From contig CP136066.1 of NCBI GenBank assembly GCA_032622095.1, positions 193,678,816-193,742,815 on the forward strand: 64,000 nt of DNA, in the 5' to 3' direction. The stretch's first letter is position 1; each line of letters opens with the position of its first letter. This DNA is from Siphonodentalium dalli (taxonomy: Eukaryota > Mollusca > Scaphopoda > Gadilida > Siphonodentaliidae). A program made the position numbers and the translations under genes. The notes below the pieces were generated by a model, which did no database searches, was not told where the DNA came from, and worked only from the letters and a program-made list of their open reading frames with translations. Shown here one piece after another: positions 26,737 to 36,556 of the stretch.

Positions 26737-26776
26737 GCCAATGCATTCTCTTATATATATATATATCTTTATATCT
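26737..26776. repeat. Half copy of the 69-bp palindrome plus (AT)n
   Basis: GCCAATGCATTCTCTTATAT, the outer half of the palindrome family found complete at 27,928, 29,236 and 29,384, runs into an AT dinucleotide stretch. It lies about 50 bp upstream of gene A's giant-exon acceptor and supplies the ATG that opens the raw reading frame. Confidence 0.65.
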
Positions 26777-27532
26777 TTATTGACCTCCATAACTGAAGAG
26801 TTTATCAAATGTTATACATGTATACAGTATCAAGGTAGGCTAACATTTTAGCCAACATGACAATAAACAAATAGCAGTATATATATATACACAAATGACA
26901 CAAGTGCCACCAAGACATGGTATACATGTTGGGTCAAATATTGAGAAGCCTTACACACAGGCAGATATAAATTCAGACATGCAATCAGACATACCGACAT
27001 GCGGACATAGTATGCAGACAGACAAACACAGGCACGCGAACATAACTTTAAACCAGAACATATTAACATAATGCGGATAAAATTCGAAAGGTACAGAGAA
27101 TAAATGCTTACACTCGCATTTGCTAATTTACTGGCGGCAATCAGTTAGATTTTGGAATATTTTTCAAATGTTAGTATTGTGTCGTTTACTATTCAAATAC
27201 AATTGATATACCACAATGCATAAGTGCAAGGAATACAAAAGCGCACACAACTGCTATTTTTACATTCACACCGGTAACATCACATACGCATGGACGAGTG
27301 GTGATGACTACACCGACAGACTACAATACACAGAGATACAATTTCGAAAAAACCATATTACATGTATCAAAGTAATTGGCCATTCATCTGATGTGGTAAT
27401 ATAACTTAATTGGGAATGAAAGCTTATTTCCTTTGCATTTTTGATCCGAACATTGGATTTTGATTTCTGTGGTGGTCAGTTAATAATTGGTCCTAATATA
27501 CCACTGTGGATTTTCGTTGATACGTTTGGATA
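26777..27532. other. Intron or 5' flank of gene A, nothing recognised
   Basis: AT-rich sequence with no convincing exon. A 73-codon minus-strand frame at 26,848-27,069 has hydrophobic stretches, but its best donor would create TGA on joining to the giant exon. Confidence 0.4.
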
Positions 27533-27927
27533 TTACTCAGAATGAAGACTTGACAGCATTTTGTGTGATAGCCATAATATGTGGGTGTGGTGAACTATAA
27601 ATGATACGAAAAACATAGGGTCTTCAATGAAAGAAAATAATTCAGACGGAAGTTTTGTAAGGTGAAGCATAACAAGTTCATCATCGTCAAGCTCATCCAC
27701 CCAAAGAAAGAACAGTAATCCAAATGTGTCAATCATTTGGTACCAGATGTCATTACGACGAGAGCACAATATATGATGAGTGCAATAAATCATAACGTGT
27801 GTTACCACGTCGTCATAAACCAAGTGACATAACGCACAAGTACCCTCGTGTTTGGTAGCAGTAGTCGCTATAAGTTGGGCAACGGTGAAAAAGTATCTCT
27901 TCCGCTCTGGATATTGCCGACAACATT
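27533..27927 (-). pseudogene. Remnant of a non-LTR retrotransposon reverse transcriptase, C-terminal end
   Basis: About 130 residues on the minus strand contain CALC-x9-H-x4-C, then SRRNDIWYQMIDTFG and an acidic LDDDEL segment before an LTKLP stretch. The order matches the zinc-binding C-terminal segment that follows the RT domain in many LINE-type elements, where spacing is usually C-x2-C-x7-H-x4-C. The catalytic RT domain is absent. The 5' edge is cut at 27,928 by a 69-bp palindrome, and no RT homology is visible beyond it. This is a dead fragment. The assignment rests on motif recognition only; a chance frame cannot be excluded. Confidence 0.45.
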
Positions 27928-27995
27928 GCCAATGCATTCTCTTATATATGCGAGGCGACCTATGGTCGACTCGCATATATAATAGAATGCATTGG
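27928..27995. repeat. 69-bp palindrome family, copy inside the LINE remnant
   Basis: A full palindrome with outer arms GCCAATGCATTCTCTTATAT and centre GCGACCTATGGTCG. One arm carries small changes (ATAATAGAATGC, terminal A instead of C). It truncates the retrotransposon remnant. Confidence 0.8.
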
Positions 27996-28481
27996 AACAG
28001 GGTAACAAAATCCCGACTTACGACTGGATTTGATATGGCGGGTCACATATCCTATCGTCGGTGGGCGTACCTGTCATTTTGGCGCGAAACTTTTTGTTGC
28101 GTTTTCTGAATCTACGGGTTCCATTACGCAGGTGCGTCAGATACCATTTTTTGGTGTTTATATGCATGGGTTCCCCGCAAAAAGTTTCGTTAATTCTAAA
28201 ATGTTGATAAATTATTCTCGAAACAGTTCCTGGTATATAGGATAATTCCCATTGGATTGTTTTGAAGAAGACTGGCCAGGGGGCATATCGCATCTTCACC
28301 CTGACTGACAGGGACTAACGAGGCTGTGGGAATCGTCAAAACAAACTGTTACCAAATGTCGTATGAGCAAGATTTCAAGTAATTTTCTTCAAAAAGTCGT
28401 ATAATGCCATAAATTCACGTTTTCTCATCAACTCATTCTTCCACAGTGATTAAATATGCATGTGCCTAATCCGAACTAGAG

Positions 28482-28600
28482 CTCCCAAATTACTATTTCT
28501 TTGGCTTCGGTGGTAACAATATATTTTATTCGAGTCGAGGAACCCAACCACCAAAGGTCAGGGTGATCAGATATAGATTTTTAAAATTTGTTATTTCTCA
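28482..28600 (+). repeat. Dispersed repeat, copy upstream of gene A
   Basis: AAATTACTATTTCTTTGGCT, then a GAGTCGAGG segment, a GGTGATCA segment and AAATTTGTTATTTCTCA appear in the same order and orientation at 63,852-63,970 (AAATTACTATTTCTTCGGCT, GAGTCGAGA, AGTGATCA, AAATCTGTTATTTTTCA). About 120 bp, clearly homologous but diverged. Confidence 0.7.
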
Positions 28601-28851
28601 AGATATGTACTTATTTGTGGCCTGAACAATATTCGTCAAGGCGACGGGCTCGCGGACAAAATTGCGGATGAAGATGGATAACTCTAAAATCAAGTGGTAA
28701 TACGGTCACATTTCGTGATAACCAAGTAGTAATACGACATATTTCGTTGAACAACATGCTGATCAATAAGTTTTGGGAAATTTTATACCAAAGTTAGCAT
28801 TATTTTGCTGTAATTAATCGATTCTGATAACTGAAGCGTATTTTGAAGAAA

Positions 28852-28880
28852 TGTTGTTGTTGTTGTTGTTGTTGTTGTTG
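28852..28880 (+). repeat. (GTT)n microsatellite
   Basis: About nine to ten uninterrupted GTT triplets. The poly-Leu reading frame across it is not a gene. Confidence 0.85.
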
Positions 28881-29235
28881 GCATATGATGATATGGGGAC
28901 CATCGAATCGCATCGTGGACCTTTAAATACCATAATTATCCCGCAAACTCGTAAGTCCAATTACGAACATCCGAATGTCGCGCATACGAGTTGCAAGATT
29001 TGTTTTCAAACCGCTATTCGTCGGTGTCTCAGCATAAAATCATACCAAACCTGAGCTTTATAATACCTCCAGTTATCACCGGTTAACCCTTTACCCAACA
29101 AACCGGCCAAAACCGGCAAAATAAAGCTTCAACAGCCTAAAATATCTTCGGTCTGTCTCAATAGAACCATACAAATATGGATATCATTGGAACCGGCTCC
29201 TTGACCACATTGTGATAGTTACAGTTATACCCTGT

Positions 29236-29304
29236 GCCAATGCATTCTCTTATATATGCGAGTCGACCATAGGTCGCCTCGCATATATAAGAGAATGCAT
29301 TGGC
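29236..29304. repeat. 69-bp palindrome family copy
   Basis: GCCAATGCATTCTCTTATAT at the left is a perfect inverse of the right end, with centre GCGAGTCGACCATAGGTCGC. Both ends are identical inverted GCCAATGCATTC. Confidence 0.85.
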
Positions 29305-29383
29305 CTAAAAAAAATCTTTTTTTAACACTTTTTACCATTTTTTCTTACATTCTTTAACAATTTTATAATTTTTAATGTGTTAA

Positions 29384-29452
29384 GCCAATGCATTCTCTTA
29401 TATATGCGAGGCGACCTATGGTCGACTCGCATATATAAGAGAATGCATTGGC
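29384..29452. repeat. 69-bp palindrome family copy
   Basis: Same length and ends as the copy at 29,236, with the centre in the opposite orientation (GGCGACCTATGGTCGACTCG). It ends GCATTGGC followed by ACAGGG. Confidence 0.85.
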
Positions 29453-29792
29453 ACAGGGCCCTTCTGTTGGGTAAAGGGTCAATCATATAATTATGTTGAA
29501 ATCTGCTTGACTTTGTTATAAATTCGCAAAATCGTTTTCTTGTTACCGGTGTTATCGCTCACTTTGCCGACAGTAATTACATTACCATGAAAAAGCGTAC
29601 AAATAATAACTTCCGTTCACCCACAGATAAGTTATAAGCGGGAGTGCTCGATATAGAATTTATCGATATATTTTCTAAACTTGTCTTTTATGACAGTGAC
29701 ATGATATCTACTGGACCAAATGGTCTGCTTTTACTGGCTGGTGTATGGGACTTTAGCTTTGGTAGCTTGTGGCGGATATTTTTAGCCATAAG

Positions 29793-30278
29793 ACAACTTT
29801 CGCATAATGAACGACAACAGATAAGTATTACGAATATAGGTACTATACGTCACTAGAATTTGTGTTCTTTCCATTCGTTGTCATTTTTCCCTATCCGTTG
29901 TTACGATTATGGTTTTGGATTTTCAACAAAACCCACAAATACATGTACATCGCATAGTAATAAGTTCGCGATTGTTTATCAGCTCCTCAATGTTGGAGCT
30001 GATTCTGAAATTAACTCCCTAAATTGTGATCGCCATGTGGCTTTAATGTTTACCTCTCACGGTGGTAATAAAATCACTCGTCGTTGTGAAACGCGAGAAT
30101 CTTGACAAACGCAAAGCGAAAGGCTAAATGAACTGATAGCAACATCATTTCTGAAAGTGGCAAGCACGATTGTCTCACAAACGTCAAGTCTGCAAAAATG
30201 TTTTGGACCGTCGGAAAATTCACGACAACAATTAGCTATTCGTAATTGTTAGCTGTCGTTGTTCATTATGCGAATTGT
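29793..30278. mobile_element. TIR element (MITE), copy 1, about 486 bp
   Basis: The left end ACAACTTTCGCATAATGAAC is inverted at the right end (GTTCATTATGCGAATTGT, ending 30,278), with imperfect TIRs of about 45 bp. The interior, including CTACGATTATGG-like and CTAAATTGTGATCGCCATGT segments, recurs in direct orientation at 32,082-32,602. No transposase is encoded; short plus-strand frames here are incidental. Confidence 0.7.
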
Positions 30279-31022
30279 ATCGAATAACATTATTTTACGC
30301 CTCCATCTAGTTGTGGGAGGTTACCTTAGTTATACTGTACATTCACGTCACAACTAAGATGTTCATGATAACTGATACTAAAGTGAATGGTAACTCCATA
30401 TGATATTAATACAATCTTACAAAATTATGTTACCCACTTATTGACCTATAGCTCACGAATCGTAAGCTAGGCAAAATGTCAATCATATAAACAACATTGA
30501 TATCAGTATAAAAACGATTGATGGAGATATAGACAATATCATTCAGCAGAGAAACTGCCATGGCCATATTTGGAGGCAACGTCCCCTAATTATGTTGAAC
30601 GGTTACTGAGTATGTTATTGGAACAATCCTATACCTACTACTCGTGCAGTTGTTCTATAGTATGTCATATAGTGTTTTTGGTAGACCGCTCGCTCAATTT
30701 GGTCTCATTTGTGTCCAATCACCAATTATACCGGATGCATGCAATCGCGGGAATCTGATATCCGAACACGACCTGCATGCACGCAGAACACTTTCTAGAT
30801 ATACCTCGCAAGTGAACATAACATAATTGAAAATACGATATAATTATGTAGAACATACATACAGGAGAGTATGTTCCCAAAGTTTCACCACGTTCTGGCT
30901 ACCGCATCTCAAAGATTATGCTCCTTATAATTATATGCTATTGTAATTCAATTGAGTATTTGTCACTAAAAACAAGCATTCTGATTCGTCGAGGCGGCTA
31001 ACTTTCGTTTTCGATTCATCGA
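30279..31022. other. Intergenic DNA, nothing recognised
   Basis: AT-rich, with only short frames and no domain. A small match to the tandem pair that follows starts near 30,990 (CGTCGAGGCGGC). Confidence 0.4.
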
Positions 31023-31215
31023 CATCGGCCGCTTCAGCGTGCATCAAATCTGAATGTAGCACGGTCAAATTTCATCGGCGCAGAACGAGTAGCGAAACGA
31101 GCACACCCGCGCGTTGTTGTCTATAGATACCGTTCATCGGTCGCTTCAGCGTGCATCAAATCTGAATGTGACACGGTACAATTTCATCGGCGCAGAACGG
31201 AGTAGCGAAATGAAC
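31023..31215 (+). repeat. Tandem direct duplication, 112-bp spacing
   Basis: GCTTCAGCGTGCATCAAATC at 31,031 recurs at 31,143, followed in both by CTGAATGT, CACGGT, TTTCATCGGCGCAGAAC and AGTAGCGAAA. The two copies differ by a few substitutions and indels. Confidence 0.8.
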
Positions 31216-31394
31216 CAACCAGCCCCACAGGAAATGGTTACGGAGCAGTGTTCCGAGTAACGCAATGAACAAACCCAATGATTTGTGCACGGTGACAACG
31301 GCGAAATGAAAGTCTCGATTCGTGTCATGAAAATGACTAAATGATACTTTTTATACAGTTTTTTTGCAAATTCATTGCTAGATTGAATTACAAT

Positions 31395-31536
31395 GGAGAT
31401 AAACGTACCATGTTTCGTTGTACAGGGATTCGAGCATGAAAACAGTTTGTGAACTCGCCGGCAAGCCGGCTCGTTCACAAACTGTTTTCATGCTCGAATC
31501 CCAGAATGTACAACTCAACAGGGTATGTTTATCTCC
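31395..31536. repeat. Foldback with about 65-bp arms
   Basis: GGAGATAAAC and GGGATTCGAGCATGAAAACA in the left arm are inverted in the right arm (TTTTCATGCTCGAATCCC, GTTTATCTCC). The centre is a small palindrome, GCCGGCAAGCCGGC. Confidence 0.8.
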
Positions 31537-31545
31537 TAATTCTCC

Positions 31546-31646
31546 CATAGGGAGCCTCGCATATATAAGAGAATGCATTATCTTACAAGGTCAAGGAAAA
31601 TAGTGTAAGGCCGATGCATTCTCTTATAGATGCGAGGCTCCCTATG
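31546..31646. repeat. Inverted pair of half-palindromes related to the 69-bp family
   Basis: CATAGGGAGCCTCGCATATA and GAGAATGCAT at the left are inverted at the right (ATGCATTCTCTTATAGATGC, GGCTCCCTATG). The spacer is about 34 bp. The shared GCATATATAAGAGAATGCAT block links it to the palindromes at 27.9 and 29.2-29.4 kb. Confidence 0.75.
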
Positions 31647-32081
31647 TATTGGCACAGGGTTTTCACAATGTTTGAAGAAGCTCCAGCCATGGAAGGGTTC
31701 AATGCTCATAACACATTTTTTTTCTCGTTCTATTATGTAACATGGTATTATACTGTTAAGTTAATGCTGATTATCATAAAGCGTTATTATTTTGTACATT
31801 TATATTTTGTGTGATGCAGGAAAATAACCATGTGATACATACATACCAACCGATGCCACCGGAAATGAAAGTGGAAGGAAATTTTATTTGTAAACATTAA
31901 TCCCTCTAGGGGATTGGCCGTTAAAACATTGCGGCTTTATATACTCTCTTTGCTACTTTCTGATGTAAGCTGGCATGAATCACCTATCTTAAACTGCAAT
32001 CGACTTAAATGGAATTGAAATGTAGGCCGGGTACTCTTGTCTTGCCATATGTTCGCTCGTCGCCGAGCTTTATAACAGACA
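31647..32081. other. Intergenic DNA, nothing recognised
   Basis: AT-rich, with no reading frame carrying a recognisable domain. Confidence 0.4.
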
Positions 32082-32602
32082 CATTTCACATAAACTACTA
32101 CTACTGATAAGAGTGAAGAATAGAGTTCTACGTCACTAAAACGTGTGTTCTTGCTATCAGTTGTCGTTTAGTCATATCCGTAGTTACGACTACGGTTTCG
32201 GGGTTTCATCAAAACTCACAGTTGATTCTGAGATTGTGTCCTTAAATTGTAATTGTCATGTAGCCTTTCTTTGGTCTCTTATTGGGAATCAAATCACTTA
32301 TCGCCGTGAAACACGACAATCGTGCGAAACACAAAGCGATAAGGACATTTTTATCTTCATCTTTTTTTTCACCCAAACGAGCTTTGGGTGAATTTATCGA
32401 GCCGGCTACCGGCTATGACCAGATAACAACATAACAACATAATAACATAATTACGGCAAATAGAACCATATCACCTTACTGCGATTGGCAAGAGTTTGAA
32501 GTCACGTTTTTAATGCAAACGGTTTTTGGATCGTCCGAAAAAAAGATACTACTATTAGCTATTCGCAATTCTTATCAGTGGTAACTCATTATGCGAAAGA
32601 TG
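32082..32602. mobile_element. TIR element (MITE), copy 2, diverged
   Basis: The ends pair imperfectly: CTACTACTGATAAGAG on the left against CTTATCAGTGGTAACTCATT on the right. The interior matches copy 1 (29,793-30,278) in direct orientation, for example CTACGTCACTA, TTAAATTGTAATTGTCATGT, CGTGAAACACGA and ATTAGCTATTCGCAATT. No coding capacity. Confidence 0.6.
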
Positions 32603-32865
32603 TATATCGCTGATATTAGAAGGTCCTGTTGTATAACTTGAACTGGATTGAATTCGAGTCATGGGAAGATTCGTTATATTCGCTTTGTGGTGGGAAATTG
32701 GCAATGACATTTTAATCATCTGTTTATAAGATGTCAAATCTTTGACTAACATGTGCACATGTATATCACCATACTTGGGGCGAAATACATTGTCACAGAA
32801 GATGCCTGAGTTATGTCTGGCTTGTTCGAACCTGAGTTGTCTATATAGAGTATCTATAACAAGTC

Positions 32866-32982
32866 CCAAGTTTATAGCAGAGTTTACAAAACGAGTCAAG
32901 TAAATTGGGTCTGGACCGAGACTTTGGCGAGGTCCAGACCTAATTTACTGGACGAGTTTTGTAAATTCAGCTATAAACTGGG
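32866..32982. repeat. Foldback with about 50-bp arms
   Basis: AAGTTTATAGC, GTTTACAAAACGAGT and AAATTGGGTCTGGACC in the left arm are inverted at the right (GGTCCAGACCTAATTT, ACGAGTTTTGTAAA, GCTATAAACT). The loop of about 13 bp lies around ACTTTGGC. Confidence 0.75.
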
Positions 32983-33660
32983 GACGAGTTGTTGATTATA
33001 TTTATAACATGATCCAAAACCAAGACAAAACATGCTTGAATCAACAAATAGGACGTGCAACTACAACATTGGCTTCTATACGGCCTGCGATGACGTTTCA
33101 TGTAACTATGTGTTGTTTGCCACCGTAAAGAAATAGTCCCAGATTCATAAAGACTCAATTACATACTTTTAAAACTCTTCATTCATTGGAGTTTGTTGGA
33201 AAATATTGGAAACCATAGTATTTTGAGACGTAGCGGACGGATTGTAAACAGACGACAAACCGGAAGGCAAACGTTACCTGGCACTATTTCCTGTCATGCA
33301 ACGAACGATGCATATCACACTTTATAGAATGGGGTTTTTGAATGGAATACGGATAGGATCATGTAATAGAACGTAATTCAACTCCCCACATAAAAGGGTT
33401 AACAAAAATCATAGCTCACTAAGATGTATTCACTGAACTAGTAAGAATTATCCGAGGTAGGTGAACCTGGATCACTAACAATAACAACCTCAAGCTCATC
33501 TCACAATATAGTTATTTTTTAGAAAAGAGATTTCGGCAATAAATAGTTAATAAATTAAATAAATTATATAAACAGTCAACATTAATGTATTGCCATAAAC
33601 AACTTAGAGTGTGTGTCACAGACAAATAGTACAGACATTCATACGTAGCATAGTCCGGGT
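32983..33660. other. Gene B 3' flank, no gene recognised
   Basis: No supported coding region. AAATTAAATAAATT near 33,545-33,570 resembles the flank beyond gene A's stop. No clear AATAAA is visible on the minus strand close to the stop. Confidence 0.4.
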
Positions 33661-34231
33661 CTATACTTCCAAAGCATCATTAGAAAGGTCACCGACTGAC
33701 TGCGCTGCTTGCATGTGTTCGTATGCATTAACATCTCCCTCTATATCCGGCAAAGCTATACACTCCAAGCTTTGCCATTCGAGTGATTTGCGCCTCCACA
33801 AATGAGGTCTCGGAATAGTCCACATCTCCAGACTTGAGTCATCAACAGTACTCAGATGTGTGTATGAATTAGAATTCACTATAGTTCCGACACCGGAGTC
33901 AATCGTAGTGCTGTGACTCCCAATCGAGTCGTGTATAGTCTCTATTAGAATTTCGGGTCCTGTTCCGGTATTTATAGGTCGCTTCAATTCGACCGGTAAT
34001 GAATTCCAGAAATATGGTCGCGGAATGCAGATGTATTCGTCCGCACGATTTACTTCTGTGGCGCCCGTTTGCTGTGTTTGTGCTATTTCTTCGTCGGGGA
34101 TGGCGACAGCACACGACGACTGCCATTCAATGGTTGGCTGCTTCTGAACGCAGGGTCTTGGTATTCTCCATATTTCGTAGAGTGTATCTATCCCAACCAC
34201 TACGATGTTTGGCATTTGTTTCTCCTTCCGC
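33661..34231 (-). CDS. Gene B last exon: cytoplasmic tail with three IPRP motifs
   Basis: The acceptor TTCTTCTTCAACCAG| lies above 34,231. The first base completes an AGG codon, and the exon then reads RRKEKQMPN to TAG at 33,661-33,663. From the M of MPN the tail has 184 residues and aligns with gene A's tail almost throughout. IPRP is at residues 18, 64 and 134. EW is at 30-31 and 146-147, while the second motif has EL at 76-77. The block DSGVG (106-110) through NSNSYTH is retained, with T in place of the last S of gene A's DSGVGS. The C-terminus is LEV, again a class II PDZ-type end. The upstream in-frame codons to the ATG at 34,281 lie beyond the acceptor and are intron. Function unknown. 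Confidence 0.85.
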
Positions 34232-35195
34232 CTGGTTGAAGAAGAAAACAACAGCATTATCGAATAAGGAAATGGTTGCAATGTATATCACGCGATTTGG
34301 TTACATACTATAGTTCTATTATATGATATGTATGGACCGTGATTCGAAGCACCTTTTTAAAAATATAATGACAAATTATGTTGTCAGGGCTGTTAAGAAA
34401 ATCCAGGATATTGCGACTATGATTAAGACTGGTGGACATTAAGGCGAACCATATGAAAATGTCCGATATAGTTACTGCAGCGCATTTTAGAACAAATTGC
34501 ACATTGGATAATTTATATTTCTGCTGTGTCTACTATTTTTCTCAAACGAAGCGAACGTAATCAGACGATCTGAGTGCGTTGACATACGAGATTGCGCCAG
34601 ATCCCTTAAATTAGCTTATTAAATCAAAGCAAAATTTGAAATGTGTTTGGAGGTCTAATAGCACTAACAGCATCCAGAATGTTATATATTGTGAATGTGA
34701 CTGGATTTCGAAACCATTTTTAGTAGTATTAGACTGTATACAATCAAAATCAAAAAAAAAAAATTATCAGTGGCAACAAATGCCGTTTAACACGAATTAA
34801 CTGATCACGAACAAATCATTAACACTCCATCTATTCAGACACAAGTTTGGCATATGGACAAAACATGTGATAGATATTGTTATATTTTAATATATTCAGT
34901 AGAGTTGAATTGCCCAACTGCTGTAAATCAGTTTGAAATTATATTTCAAGATGAAGGTGGGCGTAGCTATATACTGGGAGATACATGCGTTTGATATATG
35001 TATACACTAGAATCTTCATGGCTTTCTCCCTATCTAGCTGGGTGTACCTTTATAATTACTTCCTGTATTTCTGGGCTTGCAAATTCGACGGTAAGCCCTC
35101 AAAGTTCAATTTGTTAAAATGTATGTCGCCGTTGGAGTGGAATCCACACACGCCTGTCGCTAAGTCCTTGTTATGAATTTACCCGATCTACGTAC
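34232..35195 (-). other. Gene B intron between TM and tail exons (964 bp, phase 2)
   Basis: The donor is GGAG|GTACGT at 35,195 and the acceptor AACCAG| at 34,232. AT-rich, with no further exon needed. Confidence 0.8.
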
Positions 35196-35289
35196 CTCCG
35201 TCGGCAAACGATGAACATACACAGACAGCTCATCACGACCAGGCCTATCAGAATAGCAGCAATTATGATGACTGGTATCAAAGGGGTAC
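35196..35289 (-). CDS. Gene B transmembrane exon (94 nt)
   Basis: The acceptor TACATTTGTAG| lies above 35,289 and the donor GGAG|GTACGT below 35,196. In phase 1 it encodes Gly-Thr, then PLIPVIIIAA and a hydrophobic run ending FIVCRR, followed by a split Arg codon. Length and phases are identical to gene A's exon at 5,178-5,271. PLIPVIIIAA is fully shared, while the cytoplasmic half of the helix has diverged. It is a single-pass membrane anchor leading into RRKEKQ. Confidence 0.88.
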
Positions 35290-36556
35290 CTACAAATGTA
35301 CAACGGAAGATGGGAAGTTGCGATTTCAGTTTTGAAACAAACGTGTAATCATTTGCGATGTTCAGATTGGAGAATTTCGCATATCAACATAACAAAACAA
35401 TTTAAACATGTATGCATCGCACAAATACATCACTCATGGCTGATGGGTTAATACTCTGCTTATAACACCATGTTCTTGCATATAAAGGAGAGCCAATTAC
35501 GATATATACTATCTTATACATTTTGCGACCATTATGCGAGTTCTGAACAATTGCAACTAGTTTATAGACATCGTCCCCCATGCAGTTATTCAATAAACTA
35601 TATTAAATCCACTTGGTGGTTTGCGCTCCAAAAATACACCTAAATAAATATTTGCGGTTGAATTTTTCAAGTATCGAAATAGGTCGATGAATACTTGAAC
35701 TACCTTTCTACGAACTTTAAATGTCCCAGAAAAATGCATTGACGTTATCAAAAATACAACTTTGAACACGTACGAAGTTTGAGTCCCAAATAAAAAAAAA
35801 ATGCCATTTGCAAGACATGGAACAGAAAAGAGCGTTCCGTGTTAGTCTATATATCCATGATATTGTAGAAATAAAGAGCGTTTCTTTCACTTCTTTCTTT
35901 CAGAGCATATAAAACCGATATGTCAATATTTCGTGCATTCGTCAACATATCTTATACATCCTTCCAAATTACGTAGACAGCATTTGGAAGCTCGAATAAG
36001 CCACGTCTGTTTTAGTAAGAAGAACAGATATTATGTTACTCGAGCTCAAGCGCATGATATACTATATGAATTTTACAACATAATAACAGATATGTTGAAT
36101 TAAAGGCGCCGTACCGAAATAAATCTCATAGTATATTATGAATATAAACAAGTTTTTTGTTATATTGTTTGCATGTTGCACTGATATCGTGTTTTATAAT
36201 AATAACAGATACAAAATAATTCAAACTCGGCCGTGTGCGGAGCATAAGAACATATTGTATTTCAGTTATAATGTACCATAGATATATTGTTTTTTTCTGG
36301 CGCGCATAATTATGGAATTATTACTGATCTGGTATGATTGTATTAACCGTGACAGTGTGGTCGGATTGGCCAAATTTGTCGTTGATCGCGGTACTCATCA
36401 TTTCGAATATTGATCTTGATAGCATAAAATAAAATGAATTGTGATAATACCGTCAGCCTAAATGAAAACTGATTAGCTTCTAAATGAACACTGATTAGCA
36501 TATTACTATACAGTCTTACTAGTTGCCATGTTAAACGACAAAGCAATAAGTAACTA

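Larger units (their letters stand above)
27996..29085. other. Intergenic DNA with a dispersed repeat and a (GTT)n microsatellite
   Basis: No gene recognised. A 93-codon minus-strand frame at 28,018-28,299 has no domain. Separate entries cover the repeat at 28,482-28,600 and the microsatellite at 28,852-28,880. Confidence 0.4.
29086..29479. mobile_element. Composite foldback: outer 15-bp inverted repeats around two inverted 69-bp palindromes
   Basis: ACCCTTTACCCAACA (29,086-29,100) is inverted at 29,465-29,479. Inside lie two complete 69-bp palindromes, 29,236-29,304 and 29,384-29,452, each flanked on its outer side by CCCTGT or ACAGGG, so they too are arranged as an inverted pair. The AT-rich spacer between them (29,305-29,383) has T-rich and A-rich blocks. 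It looks like nested or aberrant transposition of a short palindromic element. Confidence 0.65.

Noticed and set aside
26686-26746. MHWPNKF start with a hydrophobic FLSCFLNKCFLQFLG stretch as a signal peptide for gene A
   Set aside because: A good phase-1 acceptor follows at 26,685 and matches gene B's acceptor phase. The ATG comes from a foldback fragment, and the stretch is interrupted by Lys.
26848-27069. 73-codon minus frame as the missing signal-peptide exon
   Set aside because: Its plausible donor (CTGTGT|GTAAGG) is phase 1, but joining T to GA gives TGA. The sequence is low-complexity.
28018-28299. 93-codon minus-strand frame as a small gene or exon
   Set aside because: Rich in Arg, Lys and Thr with no domain, no homologous counterpart near gene B and no signal peptide.
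34232-34281. N-terminal extension of the gene B tail starting MQPFPYSIML
   Set aside because: It lies upstream of the AACCAG acceptor and is read-through into the intron; gene A has no equivalent.
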